A stretch of DNA of 64,000 bases, taken from positions 11,849,665-11,913,664 of the forward strand of contig NC_064048.1 in the NCBI RefSeq assembly GCF_932526225.1. The letters run 5' to 3'. Source of the DNA: Nematostella vectensis (lineage: Eukaryota > Cnidaria > Anthozoa > Actiniaria > Edwardsiidae). The notes below the pieces were generated by a model. It searched no databases, had not been told where the DNA came from, and saw nothing but the letters and a program-made list of their open reading frames with translations. Positions 51,207 to 63,658 of this stretch are shown here, piece by piece (position 1 is the first letter of the stretch; each line of letters begins with the position of its first letter). The position numbers and the translations under genes were made by a program.

Positions 51207-51754
51207 GTTGGTTTACGATAATTGGTTACAATAGTTGGTTACAATAATTTTGAAAAATTGTTATCATAGCTATGGTCAAATACTGTACATAGAACTGCAA
51301 ATAAAAAGACTAAAAAAAATAATAATAAAAATAAAGCAAAACTAAAAGTAAAGCAAAAAACGACAGAGACATTCTGTACACAATAAAAGACAATGCGCCC
51401 GCGTGCGTTACGATGCCACGCCGACATAGCGAGCCCCCAAGGGACCCAAAACGCCCACATAGACCTGTATTTTTTTTCATCCTATATCTCAGCGAGCTGT
51501 GCGTGGCGTAACCGTATTACAGGCCTGGGATCCTGGTTATTGTCCTCCCCATTAATGCGCGGGTTGGAATACCTTGCAAGAGTGTTGTACAGCATATTCG
51601 CCGGAAATATCGGTGCTTGGGGCCTTCGGGTTCTTTACAGCCTTCCGTAAAAGCCTTGTGCTGCCATACCGATTGGGTAATCCGTATGTATGGTTTCCGT
51701 TTTGTTCTTTAGGCCGGGTTCGATCCCAGGCCAATGGCCTTTTTTTTTCTCTAT

Positions 51755-51791
<37 letters not shown>

Positions 51792-52915
51792 GTTCAAGAT
51801 AACGTTTTTTAGTATTTTTTTATAATACTCATCAAAAAAGTGGTGTGACATAGGTTCGTCTACCTGATCCAGGATACTAAAGATACAGGCTTGATATGCA
51901 TTATATACAGCTAGCAAAATGAGCTTGCTAGCTTTACTGATTATTTGTATTCGATATTTTCCTAGTAAGAGAACAAAAATAAAAAGCAAAGAGTCGAGGA
52001 AGTAAACAAGTTATGTGATCTTTAATGTTTTATTAGGAGGGGTACATTTTGTACAAAGAAGCATACATAGAATATGCTTAAAAGTGCAGTGTGATGAAGA
52101 GCTTTGCAATAGCTCTCCGGCCAGGACACAATGAATTTCAGTCAAATTCTAATGTTGACCTAAGAGCCTTTGGTCCATGTGGAAGACTTAAATTCAAAGG
52201 AAATGCCCACAAACTGTCAATAAACATTCAGTAAAATATCGAATATTATTTTAACAAAGCATTGACAACTATTAAAGTTCAACTGTGTGTAGACAATTGA
52301 AAGCCTACAAGAAACACTGACTCCAGACATGCGCAGTGCCATGACGCTGCCCCTTTAATGAGTGGAGAGGGGAGGGATACAAGTTTATTAAAAGTCTATT
52401 TGTGAGACCAACAAACTGGTTGAAAGAACAAGCGTGTTAATAGTAAAACAATTATTTGATTACAAAACTACTGTAGATTCCTTTGCACCAAGATAATAAC
52501 ACACATTATTTTGTTTGTTATTTAGGAGGAACGATACGAGCTCTACGAGACAAATGAGAAGTATTTATTACTCATCTAAGTTATACACGTAAATAATAAT
52601 ATTCAAAAGAACTACTGTAACTAAGTAAGTAACACTCACATGTTTTTAAAATTTTAAATAAGTATACAGTTTCATTCAGATACATCTTGTGGTCACTGTG
52701 CCATCTACAGGGCCATACCCAAAGCACCTGTGCACCCCATCCAACTAAGGGCATCGGCTGCACAGATGTTCCTGATAAATGGGGCAGGAAAATTTACCGC
52801 GACACCGTGCTTTCATGGTCCCCCATGATTCCTTGTTGGGTGAAGCCCCTCTAGATGTTGACATGTCAACTTCGCAGTCACATGAAAGAAATGTCTAATA
52901 GTGTTTTGCAGTCAA
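51207..52915 (+). repeat. Array unit 31
   Basis: 1,709 bp; poly-T 30. Candidate RNA 51522-51732. A-to-G at 52580 and T-to-A at 52796, as in units 19 and 21. Confidence 0.97.
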
Positions 52916-53459
52916 GTTGGTTTACGATAATTGGTTACAATAGTTGGTTACAATAATTTTGAAAAATTGTTATCATAGCTATGGTCAAATACTGTACATA
53001 GAACTGCAAATAAAAAGACTAAAAAAATAATAATAAAAATAAAGCAAAACTAAAAGTAAAGCAAAAAACGACAGAGACATTCTGTACACAATAAAAGACA
53101 ATGCGCCCGCGTGCGTTACGATGCCACGCCGACATAGCGAGCCCCCAAGGGACCCAAAACGCCCACATAGACCTGTATTTTTTTTCATCCTATATCTCAG
53201 CGAGCTGTGCGTGGCGTAACCGTATTACAGGCCTGGGATCCTGGTTATTGTCCTCCCCATTAATGCGCGGGTTGGAATACCTTGCAAGAGTGTTGTACAG
53301 CATATTCGCCGGAAATATCGGTGCTTGGGGCCTTCGGGTTCTTTACAGCCTTCCGTAAAAGCCTTGTGCTGCCATACCGATTGGGTAATCCGTATGTATG
53401 GTTTCCGTTTTGTTCTTTAGGCCGGGTTCGATCCCAGGCCAATGGCCTTTTTTTTTCTC

Positions 53460-53495
<36 letters not shown>

Positions 53496-54619
53496 GTTCA
53501 AGATAACGTTTTTTAGTATTTTTTTATAATACTCATCAAAAAAGTGGTGTGACATAGGTTCGTCTACCTGATCCAGGATACTAAAGATACAGGCTTGATA
53601 TGCATTATATACAGCTAGCAAAATGAGCTTGCTAGCTTTACTGATTATTTGTATTCGATATTTTCCTAGTAAGAGAACAAAAATAAAAAGCAAAGAGTCG
53701 AGGAAGTAAACAAGTTATGTGATCTTTAATGTTTTATTAGGAGGGGTACATTTTGTACAAAGAAGCATACATAGAATATGCTTAAAAGTGCAGTGTGATG
53801 AAGAGCTTTGCAATAGCTCTCCGGCCAGGACACAATGAATTTCAGTCAAATTCTAATGTTGACCTAAGAGCCTTTGGTCCATGTGGAAGACTTAAATTCA
53901 AAGGAAATGCCCACAAACTGTCAATAAACATTCAGTAAAATATCGAATATTATTTTAACAAAGCATTGACAACTATTAAAGTTCAACTGTGTGTAGACAA
54001 TTGAAAGCCTACAAGAAACACTGACTCCAGACATGCGCAGTGCCATGACGCTGCCCCTTTAATGAGTGGAGAGGGGAGGGATACAAGTTTATTAAAAGTC
54101 TATTTGTGAGACCAACAAACTGGTTGAAAGAACAAGCGTGTTAATAGTAAAACAATTATTTGATTACAAAACTACTGTAGATTCCTTTGCACCAAGATAA
54201 TAACACACATTATTTTGTTTGTTATTTAGGAGGAACGATACGAGCTCTACGAGACAAATGAGAAGTATTTATTACTCATCTAAATTATACACGTAAATAA
54301 TAATATTCAAAAGAACTACTGTAACTAAGTAAGTAACACTCACATGTTTTTAAAATTTTAAATAAGTATACAGTTTCATTCAGATACATCTTGTGGTCAC
54401 TGTGCCATCTACAGGGCCATACCCAAAGCACCTGTGCACCCCATCCAACTAAGGGCATCGGCTGCACAGATGTTCCTGATAAATGGGGCAGGAAAATTTT
54501 CCGCGACACCGTGCTTTCATGGTCCCCCATGATTCCTTGTTGGGTGAAGCCCCTCTAGATGTTGACATGTCAACTTCGCAGTCACATGAAAGAAATGTCT
54601 AATAGTGTTTTGCAGTCAA
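52916..54619 (+). repeat. Array unit 32
   Basis: 1,704 bp; poly-T 26; A7 variant. Candidate RNA 53230-53440. G-to-A at 53464, as in units 6 and 8. Confidence 0.97.
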
Positions 54620-55043
54620 GTTGGTTTACGATAATTGGTTACAATAGTTGGTTACAATAATTTTGAAAAATTGTTATCATAGCTATGGTCAAATACTGTA
54701 CATAGAACTGCAAATAAAAAGACTAAAAAAAATAATAATAAAAATAAAGCAAAACTAAAAGTAAAGCAAAAAACGACAGAGACATTCTGTACACAATAAA
54801 AGACAATGCGCCCGCGTGCGTTACGATGCCACGCCGACATAGCGAGCCCCCAAGGGACCCAAAACGCCCACATAGACCTGTATTTTTTTTCATCCTATAT
54901 CTCAGCGAGCTGTGCGTGGCGTAACCGTATTACAGGCCTGGGATCCTGGTTATTGTCCTCCCCATTAATGCGCGGGTTGGAATACCTTGCAAGAGTGTTG
55001 TACAGCATATTCGCCGGAAATATCGGTGCTTGGGGCCTTCGGG

Positions 55044-55048
55044 TTCTT
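55044..55048. repeat. Target site duplication, 3' side of the retrotransposon
   Basis: TTCTT here is repeated at 57260-57264. Intact units have a single TTCTT at this place, between GGG and TACAGCC. Confidence 0.85.
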
Positions 55049-55065
55049 CAAGGCAAGGCAAGGCA
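55049..55065 (-). repeat. 3'-terminal microsatellite of the LINE
   Basis: Three CAAGG repeats plus CA on the + strand, so the element ends with CCTTG repeats on its own strand. Such tails are used by CR1-like elements to prime target-primed reverse transcription. Confidence 0.8.
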
Positions 55066-55293
55066 ATATAACTTTATTTATACCACACACAGAAATTACA
55101 GTAAGAAAATAAATAATAATTACAGATTTTGGGTATTGGCTGCCTAGAAGTAACTAAAAAGCTAATCTGGCTAGGCAGCACAAAATAGTTCAATTAAATG
55201 GAGCGTATAGCAAGGACGTACAAGGCACGAATACAAAATACATGAAAGCAGCAGCAAAATAAAATGCAATAAAACAAAAAAACTAGATAGAAG
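55066..55293 (-). other. 3' untranslated region of the LINE
   Basis: AT-rich, no reading frame of note, between the stop codon of the ORF2 tail and the terminal CCTTG repeats. In this clade the region near the 3' end is recognised by the element's own reverse transcriptase. Confidence 0.7.
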
Positions 55294-55500
55294 CTAATAA
55301 TTTTCAAGGATTGAGGTCTTTATTGCAGCCTTGAAGCTAGGCAAACGCATGGTTTTGGTAGGTTCTTTGATGTTATTCCAAATTGAGGCACCTTTAAAAC
55401 GAATATTAAACTTTCCATAATTAGTTCGAGGTAAAGGGAGGCAGTACGATGATTTAGAAGCCAGTCTTGTATTATATTTGTGCCTTGAAGCAACCATAAA
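55294..55500 (-). pseudogene. C-terminal tail of LINE ORF2 (after the reverse transcriptase), out of frame
   Basis: The frame ending at 55294 (67 codons from the ATG at 55497) contains NTRLA, LPRTNYGK, a glycine followed by ASIWNNI, and SFKAAIKTSI. These match the conserved C-terminal end of CR1/L2-type ORF2 proteins, where RTNYGK and a WN motif precede a final basic helix. It is shifted one frame relative to the upstream ORF2 part, so the original protein cannot be read through the junction near 55490-55505. Confidence 0.8.
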
Positions 55501-56216
55501 GATTCTTGTTGATCATTTGAAATGGATAAGTCCTCCCTCAAAATGAAATTAAAAGAAACAGCTATAAATAAACCTACTCCCCCAACTGAAAATTTAGTCG
55601 GTTTCGATATATAAGTAAAACCTGGGAGAGAACAATTAGCAATATGCTCTCTACAGTCAGAATGCCAGGTTTCAGATAGAGCAATTAACTTAAAAGGATG
55701 ATTTAAAGTAGAAAGCATATCTTGTAATTTATCAAAGTTTTTTGAAATACTTCTTATATTACAATGAAGAAGTGAGAGCGATTTGTCTGATAAATTTGAA
55801 AGCTCATAAGACGAGTGAAATTCATGGGGGGAGTAGTATTTTGAATTAATCTGACTAGGAATATTAATATCTAAATCAAAGTCACTTAAATTCGGAAAAT
55901 TCAAACTAGAAACTATGTCTAGATGAGGAAGATTTTCAAGGCGAACGCGATCAATGAATGGGGAGCAGTGGCACAATGTATTGGAATTAAAGACTAGATC
56001 CAATAGATCATTGTTGTTTAAATTGTGAAAGGGAAAGACTTCAGAATAGCAGGGATGACAGAGCCATAAATCGTTGGTGAGCGATAAATGATTAAACTGT
56101 TTAAGCAACAATTTTGAGCATTTAAAGTGACACCACTGTAAACATGAATCGCATTCGACAGCACGACAGTTCTTTCTTATAATTTTAGAACAAATGTGAC
56201 AGATAACTCTAGTCAT
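55320..56216 (-). pseudogene. LINE ORF2 remnant: PHD finger plus truncated APE-type endonuclease
   Basis: Open for 298 codons from the ATG at 56216. Residues 6-56 form a PHD-type zinc finger with ligands C6, C9, C22, C25, H30, C33, C53 and C56. A linker rich in Asn, Leu and Ser follows (about 60-145). Residues 148-236 are the start of an APE-like endonuclease: CNIRSI (N153), SETW with the catalytic Glu at E182, and GGVGLFI (212-218). The later endonuclease motifs, including the usual SDH, and all reverse-transcriptase motifs are absent. After about residue 238 the frame runs into the ORF2 tail in the wrong phase, giving an unrelated 60-residue end. The remaining product could at most be a PHD protein with half an endonuclease. 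Confidence 0.85.
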
Positions 56217-56301
56217 TGTAAGTCAACATAAGAACTTATATGTGATCTAGTTAATTGTAAACTTCGATGGAAAGAATACATGTTAGCTATGTGACTTATT
56301 C
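56217..56301 (-). other. Gap between LINE ORF1 and ORF2
   Basis: 85 bp, no frame of note. How ORF2 would be translated (reinitiation or a separate message) cannot be seen. Confidence 0.6.
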
Positions 56302-57105
56302 TTAACTTGCTGTATTTGTACTTGCCGCACTGTCGCTCTTGGAGAAGATGTTGGTATCTGTCATCGCCGTCGCCCCTTCGACTTCGTGAACAAAGCTGGA
56401 GCTTCTTAGATTTATTAATACCGATTCATCGGTAACATGAATCGATGGACTGCGTTCATTCTTGCGCAAATAGATGTTTCCATTTGCAGTCCAAATGAAG
56501 TCATACTTCATTTGTTTTCTATCCTCCAACGCACTTTTGAATAATGCCTTGTTTCTTTGAGTGAGAGACTCACTGAGATAGATCGAGTTACTTTTAAATC
56601 TATCCAGGCCAGGCACGTTGTGTGTGGAGAGCTCACGCAACCTCCCCCTGGCTTTGTATGTTTCGTCTCGCTTGTCACGGCTTGTAAATTTGACTATGAT
56701 GGAGGGCGGGAACTTTGCCGTCGAGTTTTTAGGCTTGATGCGGTGGCTGGTCGAGATATCCTGTCTCGAGAGCTTGACCCCAATTAGGTTGGCGACTTGA
56801 CACGCTATTTGAGAAGTGTCTTCTCCTTTAACCTCAGGGATCCCACGGATCTCGAGGCATTCCCGGCGGCCATATTGCTCTAGATCGTTTAGCCATTTCC
56901 CTTGGTTTGATAATGTAGATCTGAGTAGCCCCACTTCCGAATGAAGACGAGAATTCTCTTTCGAGAGTTCTTTTACTTTAACCTCTTGATCTGAGACTTT
57001 CTTTAAGATGATGTCGTACTTTTCATTTAGAAAGTCAAGAGACGCCTGTAATGGCGCCAGTTTCTTGTCGAGTAGTTCTTCCAAAACCTCTCTTGTTAAA
57101 GCCAT
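56302..57105 (-). CDS. LINE ORF1 protein: coiled coil, RRM-like domain and C-terminal domain
   Basis: An intact ORF1 RNA-binding protein. The frame is open from an ATG at 57147, but the ATG at 57105 is the better start: it sits in GGCCATGG, a strong initiation context, and removes a 14-residue hydrophobic leader unlike known ORF1 proteins. This gives 267 residues. Numbered from the longer form, 17-90 are a heptad-like coiled coil, 90-105 hold the LEQYGRRECLEIRGIPE signature that opens the RRM-like domain (to about 170, with IIVKFTSRDKRDE), and 186-245 form the C-terminal domain (LTQRNKALF, FIWTANGNIYLRK). Such proteins trimerise, coat the element RNA and act as nucleic-acid chaperones. No premature stop is present, so the frame may be recent or still translated. 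Confidence 0.88.
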   Translation of the reverse strand: MALTREVLEELLDKKLAPLQASLDFLNEKYDIILKKVSDQEVKVKELSKENSRLHSEVGLLRSTLSNQGKWLNDLEQYGRRECLEIRGIPEVKGEDTSQIACQVANLIGVKLSRQDISTSHRIKPKNSTAKFPPSIIVKFTSRDKRDETYKARGRLRELSTHNVPGLDRFKSNSIYLSESLTQRNKALFKSALEDRKQMKYDFIWTANGNIYLRKNERSPSIHVTDESVLINLRSSSFVHEVEGATAMTDTNIFSKSDSAASTNTAS

Positions 57106-57259
57106 GGCCACAAAAAATAAAGAACAAATAGACACATACGACAACACTAAATATTTGAATTACATATATGAACTTAATGCACATGAAAGGGCAAACAACG
57201 ACTTCAAAACGCGGAGCTAAAGCTAGGCACGTCCAACCACGCCGCTGTCATTATTGTCA
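57106..57259 (-). other. 5' untranslated region of the LINE
   Basis: 154 bp from the element's 5' end to the preferred ORF1 start. The short length suggests either a compact promoter or slight 5' truncation; which one cannot be told from one copy. Confidence 0.55.
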
Positions 57260-57264
57260 TTCTT
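57260..57264. repeat. Target site duplication, 5' side of the retrotransposon
   Basis: TTCTT, matching 55044-55048; the array sequence resumes with TACAGCC. Confidence 0.85.
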
Positions 57265-57383
57265 TACAGCCTTCCGTAAAAGCCTTGTGCTGCCATACCG
57301 ATTGGGTAATCCGTATGTATGGTTTCCGTTTTGTTCTTTAGGCCGGGTTCGATCCCAGGCCAATGGCCTTTTTTTTTCTCTAT

Positions 57384-57419
<36 letters not shown>

Positions 57420-58543
57420 GTTCAAGATAACGTTTTTTAGTATTTTTTTATAATACTCATCAAAAAAGTGGTGTGACATAGGTTCGTCTACCTGATCCAG
57501 GATACTAAAGATACAGGCTTGATATGCATTATATACAGCTAGCAAAATGAGCTTGCTAGCTTTACTGATTATTTGTATTCGATATTTTCCTAGTAAGAGA
57601 ACAAAAATAAAAAGCAAAGAGTCGAGGAAGTAAACAAGTTATGTGATCTTTAATGTTTTATTAGGAGGGGTACATTTTGTACAAAGAAGCATACATAGAA
57701 TATGCTTAAAAGTGCAGTGTGATGAAGAGCTTTGCAATAGCTCTCCGGCCAGGACACAATGAATTTCAGTCAAATTCTAATGTTGACCTAAGAGCCTTTG
57801 GTCCATGTGGAAGACTTAAATTCAAAGGAAATGCCCACAAACTGTCAATAAACATTCAGTAAAATATCGAATATTATTTTAACAAAGCATTGACAACTAT
57901 TAAAGTTCAACTGTGTGTAGACAATTGAAAGCCTACAAGAAACACTGACTCCAGACATGCGCAGTGCCATGACGCTGCCCCTTTAATGAGTGGAGAGGGG
58001 AGGGATACAAGTTTATTAAAAGTCTATTTGTGAGACCAACAAACTGGTTGAAAGAACAAGCGTGTTAATAGTAAAACAATTATTTGATTACAAAACTACT
58101 GTAGATTCCTTTGCACCAAGATAATAACACACATTATTTTGTTTGTTATTTAGGAGGAACGATACGAGCTCTACGAGACAAATGAGAAGTATTTATTACT
58201 CATCTAAATTATACACGTAAATAATAATATTCAAAAGAACTACTGTAACTAAGTAAGTAACACTCACATGTTTTTAAAATTTTAAATAAGTATACAGTTT
58301 CATTCAGATACATCTTGTGGTCACTGTGCCATCTACAGGGCCATACCCAAAGCACCTGTGCACCCCATCCAACTAAGGGCATCGGCTGCACAGATGTTCC
58401 TGATAAATGGGGCAGGAAAATTTTCCGCGACACCGTGCTTTCATGGTCCCCCATGATTCCTTGTTGGGTGAAGCCCCTCTAGATGTTGACATGTCAACTT
58501 CGCAGTCACATGAAAGAAATGTCTAATAGTGTTTTGCAGTCAA

Positions 58544-59092
58544 GTTGGTTTACGATAATTGGTTACAATAGTTGGTTACAATAATTTTGAAAAATTGTTA
58601 TCATAGCTATGGTCAAATACTGTACATAGAACTGCAAATAAAAAGACTAAAAAAAATAATAATAAAAATAAAGCAAAACTAAAAGTAAAGCAAAAAACGA
58701 CAGAGACATTCTGTACACAATAAAAGACAATGCGCCCGCGTGCGTTACGATGCCACGCCGACATAGCGAGCCCCCAAGGGACCCAAAACGCCCACATAGA
58801 CCTGTATTTTTTTTCATCCTATATCTCAGCGAGCTGTGCGTGGCGTAACCGTATTACAGGCCTGGGATCCTGGTTATTGTCCTCCCCATTAATGCGCGGG
58901 TTGGAATACCTTGCAAGAGTGTTGTACAGCATATTCGCCGGAAATATCGGTGCTTGGGGCCTTCGGGTTCTTTACAGCCTTCCGTAAAAGCCTTGTGCTG
59001 CCATACCGATTGGGTAATCCGTATGTATGGTTTCCGTTTTGTTCTTTAGGCCGGGTTCGATCCCAGGCCAATGGCCTTTTTTTTTCTCTATG

Positions 59093-59124
<32 letters not shown>

Positions 59125-60248
59125 GTTCAAGATAACGTTTTTTAGTATTTTTTTATAATACTCATCAAAAAAGTGGTGTGACATAGGTTCGTCTACCTGA
59201 TCCAGGATACTAAAGATACAGGCTTGATATGCATTATATACAGCTAGCAAAATGAGCTTGCTAGCTTTACTGATTATTTGTATTCGATATTTTCCTAGTA
59301 AGAGAACAAAAATAAAAAGCAAAGAGTCGAGGAAGTAAACAAGTTATGTGATCTTTAATGTTTTATTAGGAGGGGTACATTTTGTACAAAGAAGCATACA
59401 TAGAATATGCTTAAAAGTGCAGTGTGATGAAGAGCTTTGCAATAGCTCTCCGGCCAGGACACAATGAATTTCAGTCAAATTCTAATGTTGACCTAAGAGC
59501 CTTTGGTCCATGTGGAAGACTTAAATTCAAAGGAAATGCCCACAAACTGTCAATAAACATTCAGTAAAATATCGAATATTATTTTAACAAAGCATTGACA
59601 ACTATTAAAGTTCAACTGTGTGTAGACAATTGAAAGCCTACAAGAAACACTGACTCCAGACATGCGCAGTGCCATGACGCTGCCCCTTTAATGAGTGGAG
59701 AGGGGAGGGATACAAGTTTATTAAAAGTCTATTTGTGAGACCAACAAACTGGTTGAAAGAACAAGCGTGTTAATAGTAAAACAATTATTTGATTACAAAA
59801 CTACTGTAGATTCCTTTGCACCAAGATAATAACACACATTATTTTGTTTGTTATTTAGGAGGAACGATACGAGCTCTACGAGACAAATGAGAAGTATTTA
59901 TTACTCATCTAAATTATACACGTAAATAATAATATTCAAAAGAACTACTGTAACTAAGTAAGTAACACTCACATGTTTTTAAAATTTTAAATAAGTATAC
60001 AGTTTCATTCAGATACATCTTGTGGTCACTGTGCCATCTACAGGGCCATACCCAAAGCACCTGTGCACCCCATCCAACTAAGGGCATCGGCTGCACAGAT
60101 GTTCCTGATAAATGGGGCAGGAAAATTTTCCGCGACACCGTGCTTTCATGGTCCCCCATGATTCCTTGTTGGGTGAAGCCCCTCTAGATGTTGACATGTC
60201 AACTTCGCAGTCACATGAAAGAAATGTCTAATAGTGTTTTGCAGTCAA
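58544..60248 (+). repeat. Array unit 34
   Basis: 1,705 bp; poly-T 27 preceded by TATGT. Candidate RNA 58859-59069. Otherwise close to consensus. Confidence 0.97.
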
Positions 60249-60795
60249 GTTGGTTTACGATAATTGGTTACAATAGTTGGTTACAATAATTTTGAAAAAT
60301 TGTTATCATAGCTATGGTCAAATACTGTACATAGAACTGCAAATAAAAAGACTAAAAAAATAATAATAAAAATAAAGCAAAACTAAAAGTAAAGCAAAAA
60401 ACGACAGAGACATTCTGTACACAATAAAAGACAATGCGCCCGCGTGCGTTACGATGCCACGCCGACATAGCGAGCCCCCAAGGGACCCAAAACGCCCACA
60501 TAGACCTGTATTTTTTTTCATCCTATATCTCAGCGAGCTGTGCGTGGCGTAACCGTATTACAGGCCTGGGATCCTGGTTATTGTCCTCCCCATTAATGCG
60601 CGGGTTGGAATACCTTGCAAGAGTGTTGTACAGCATATTCGCCGGAAATATCGGTGCTTGGGGCCTTCGGGTTCTTTACAGCCTTCCGTAAAAGCCTTGT
60701 GCTGCCATACCGATTGGGTAATCCGTATGTATGGTTTCCGTTTTGTTCTTTAGGCCGGGTTCGATCCCAGGCCAATGGCCTTTTTTTTTCTCTAT

Positions 60796-60831
<36 letters not shown>

Positions 60832-61955
60832 GTTCAAGATAACGTTTTTTAGTATTTTTTTATAATACTCATCAAAAAAGTGGTGTGACATAGGTTCGTC
60901 TACCTGATCCAGGATACTAAAGATACAGGCTTGATATGCATTATATACAGCTAGCAAAATGAGCTTGCTAGCTTTACTGATTATTTGTATTCGATATTTT
61001 CCTAGTAAGAGAACAAAAATAAAAAGCAAAGAGTCGAGGAAGTAAACAAGTTATGTGATCTTTAATGTTTTATTAGGAGGGGTACATTTTGTACAAAGAA
61101 GCATACATAGAATATGCTTAAAAGTGCAGTGTGATGAAGAGCTTTGCAATAGCTCTCCGGCCAGGACACAATGAATTTCAGTCAAATTCTAATGTTGACC
61201 TAAGAGCCTTTGGTCCATGTGGAAGACTTAAATTCAAAGGAAATGCCCACAAACTGTCAATAAACATTCAGTAAAATATCGAATATTATTTTAACAAAGC
61301 ATTGACAACTATTAAAGTTCAACTGTGTGTAGACAATTGAAAGCCTACAAGAAACACTGACTCCAGACATGCGCAGTGCCATGACGCTGCCCCTTTAATG
61401 AGTGGAGAGGGGAGGGATACAAGTTTATTAAAAGTCTATTTGTGAGACCAACAAACTGGTTGAAAGAACAAGCGTGTTAATAGTAAAACAATTATTTGAT
61501 TACAAAACTACTGTAGATTCCTTTGCACCAAGATAATAACACACATTATTTTGTTTGTTATTTAGGAGGAACGATACGAGCTCTACGAGACAAATGAGAA
61601 GTATTTATTACTCATCTAAATTATACACGTAAATAATAATATTCAAAAGAACTACTGTAACTAAGTAAGTAACACTCACATGTTTTTAAAATTTTAAATA
61701 AGTATACAGTTTCATTCAGATACATCTTGTGGTCACTGTGCCATCTACAGGGCCATACCCAAAGCACCTGTGCACCCCATCCAACTAAGGGCATCGGCTG
61801 CACAGATGTTCCTGATAAATGGGGCAGGAAAATTTTCCGCGACACCGTGCTTTCATGGTCCCCCATGATTCCTTGTTGGGTGAAGCCCCTCTAGATGTTG
61901 ACATGTCAACTTCACAATCACATGAAAGAAATGTCTAATAGTGTTTTGCAGTCAA
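60249..61955 (+). repeat. Array unit 35
   Basis: 1,707 bp; poly-T 30 preceded by TATGT; A7 variant. Candidate RNA 60563-60773. G-to-A at 61914 and 61917. Confidence 0.97.
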
Positions 61956-63658
61956 GTTGGTTTACGATAATTGGTTACAATAGTTGGTTACAATAATTTT
62001 GAAAAATTGTTATCATAGCTATGGTCAAATACTGTACATAGAACTGCAAATAAAAAGACTAAAAAAAATAATAATAAAAATAAAGCAAAACTAAAAGTAA
62101 AGCAAAAAACGACAGAGACATTCTGTACACAATAAAAGACAATGCGCCCGCGTGCGTTACGATGCCACGCCGACATAGCGAGCCCCCAAGGGACCCAAAA
62201 CGCCCACATAGACCTGTATTTTTTTTCATCCTATATCTCAGCGAGCTGTGCGTGGCGTAACCGTATTACAGGCCTGGGATCCTGGTTATTGTCCTCCCCA
62301 TTAATGCGCGGGTTGGAATACCTTGCAAGAGTGTTGTACAGCATATTCGCCGGAAATATCGGTGCTTGGGGCCTTCGGGTTCTTTACAGCCTTCCGTAAA
62401 AGCCTTGTGCTGCCATACCGATTGGGTAATCCGTATGTATGGTTTCCGTTTTGTTCTTTAGGCCGGGTTCGATCCCAGGCCAATGGCCTTTTTTTTTCTC
62501 TATGGTTTTTTTTTTTTTTTTTTTTTTTTACACAGTTCAAGATAACGTTTTTTAGTATTTTTTTATAATACTCATCAAAAAAGTGGTGTGACATAGGTTC
62601 GTCTACCTGATCCAGGATACTAAAGATACAGGCTTGATATGCATTATATACAGCTAGCAAAATGAGCTTGCTAGCTTTACTGATTATTTGTATTCGATAT
62701 TTTCCTAGTAAGAGAACAAAAATAAAAAGCAAAGAGTCGAGGAAGTAAACAAGTTATGTGATCTTTAATGTTTTATTAGGAGGGGTACATTTTGTACAAA
62801 GAAGCATACATAGAATATGCTTAAAAGTGCAGTGTGATGAAGAGCTTTGCAATAGCTCTCCGGCCAGGACACAATGAATTTCAGTCAAATTCTAATGTTG
62901 ACCTAAGAGCCTTTGGTCCATGTGGAAGACTTAAATTCAAAGGAAATGCCCACAAACTGTCAATAAACATTCAGTAAAATATCGAATATTATTTTTACAA
63001 AGCATTGACAACTATTAAAGTTCAACTGTGTGTAGACAATTGAAAGCCTACAAGAAACACTGACTCCAGACATGCGCAGTGCCATGACGCTGCCCCTTTA
63101 ATGAGTGGAGAGGGGAGGGATACAAGTTTATTAAAAGTCTATTTGTGAGACCAACAAACTGGTTGAAAGAACAAGCGTGTTAATAGTAAAACAATTATTT
63201 GATTACAAAACTACTGTAGATTCCTTTGCACCAAGATAATAACACACATTATTTTGTTTGTTATTTAGGAGGAACGATACGAGCTCTACGAGACAAATGA
63301 GAAGTATTTATTACTCATCTAAATTATACACGTAAATAATAATATTCAAAAGAACTACTGTAACTAAGTAAGTAACACTCACATGTTTTTAAAATTTTAA
63401 ATAAGTATACAGTTTCATTCAGATACATCTTGTGGTCACTGTGCCATCTACAGGGCCATACCCAAAGCACCTGTGCACCCCATCCAACTAAGGGCATCGG
63501 CTGCACAGATGTTCCTGATAAATGGGGCAGGAAAATTTTCCGCGACACCGTGCTTTCATGGTCCCCCATGATTCCTTGTTGGGTGAAGCCCCTCTAGATG
63601 TTGACATGTCAACTTCGCAGTCACATGAAAGAAATGTCTAATAGTGTTTTGCAGTCAA
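61956..63658 (+). repeat. Array unit 36
   Basis: 1,703 bp; poly-T 24. Candidate RNA 62271-62481. A-to-T at 62996. Confidence 0.97.

Larger units (their letters stand above)
55049..57259 (-). mobile_element. Internally deleted CR1/L2-like non-LTR retrotransposon (LINE)
   Basis: The element lies on the minus strand: 5' end near 57259, ORF1, an 85-bp gap, an ORF2 remnant, a 3' UTR and a terminal microsatellite. Its limits follow from comparing unit 33 with intact units. A 3' end made of short tandem repeats rather than poly(A) is typical of CR1/L2-type elements. Full-length members are usually about twice this size; here most of the endonuclease and the whole reverse-transcriptase core are missing, so the copy cannot move by itself. 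No other unit carries it, so it inserted after the last spread of units or has not been spread since. Confidence 0.9.
54620..58543 (+). repeat. Array unit 33, split by a non-LTR retrotransposon
   Basis: 3,924 bp, which is a 1,708-bp unit plus 2,216 bp (a 2,211-bp element and a 5-bp target duplication). Poly-T 30, preceded by TATGT rather than TATGG as in units 34 and 35. The candidate RNA is split into 54935-55048 and 57260-57361 and must be disrupted in this copy. Confidence 0.97.

Noticed and set aside
56557-56800. Plus-strand frames of 60-76 codons inside the LINE
   Set aside because: They are antisense to the intact ORF1 and have no features of their own.
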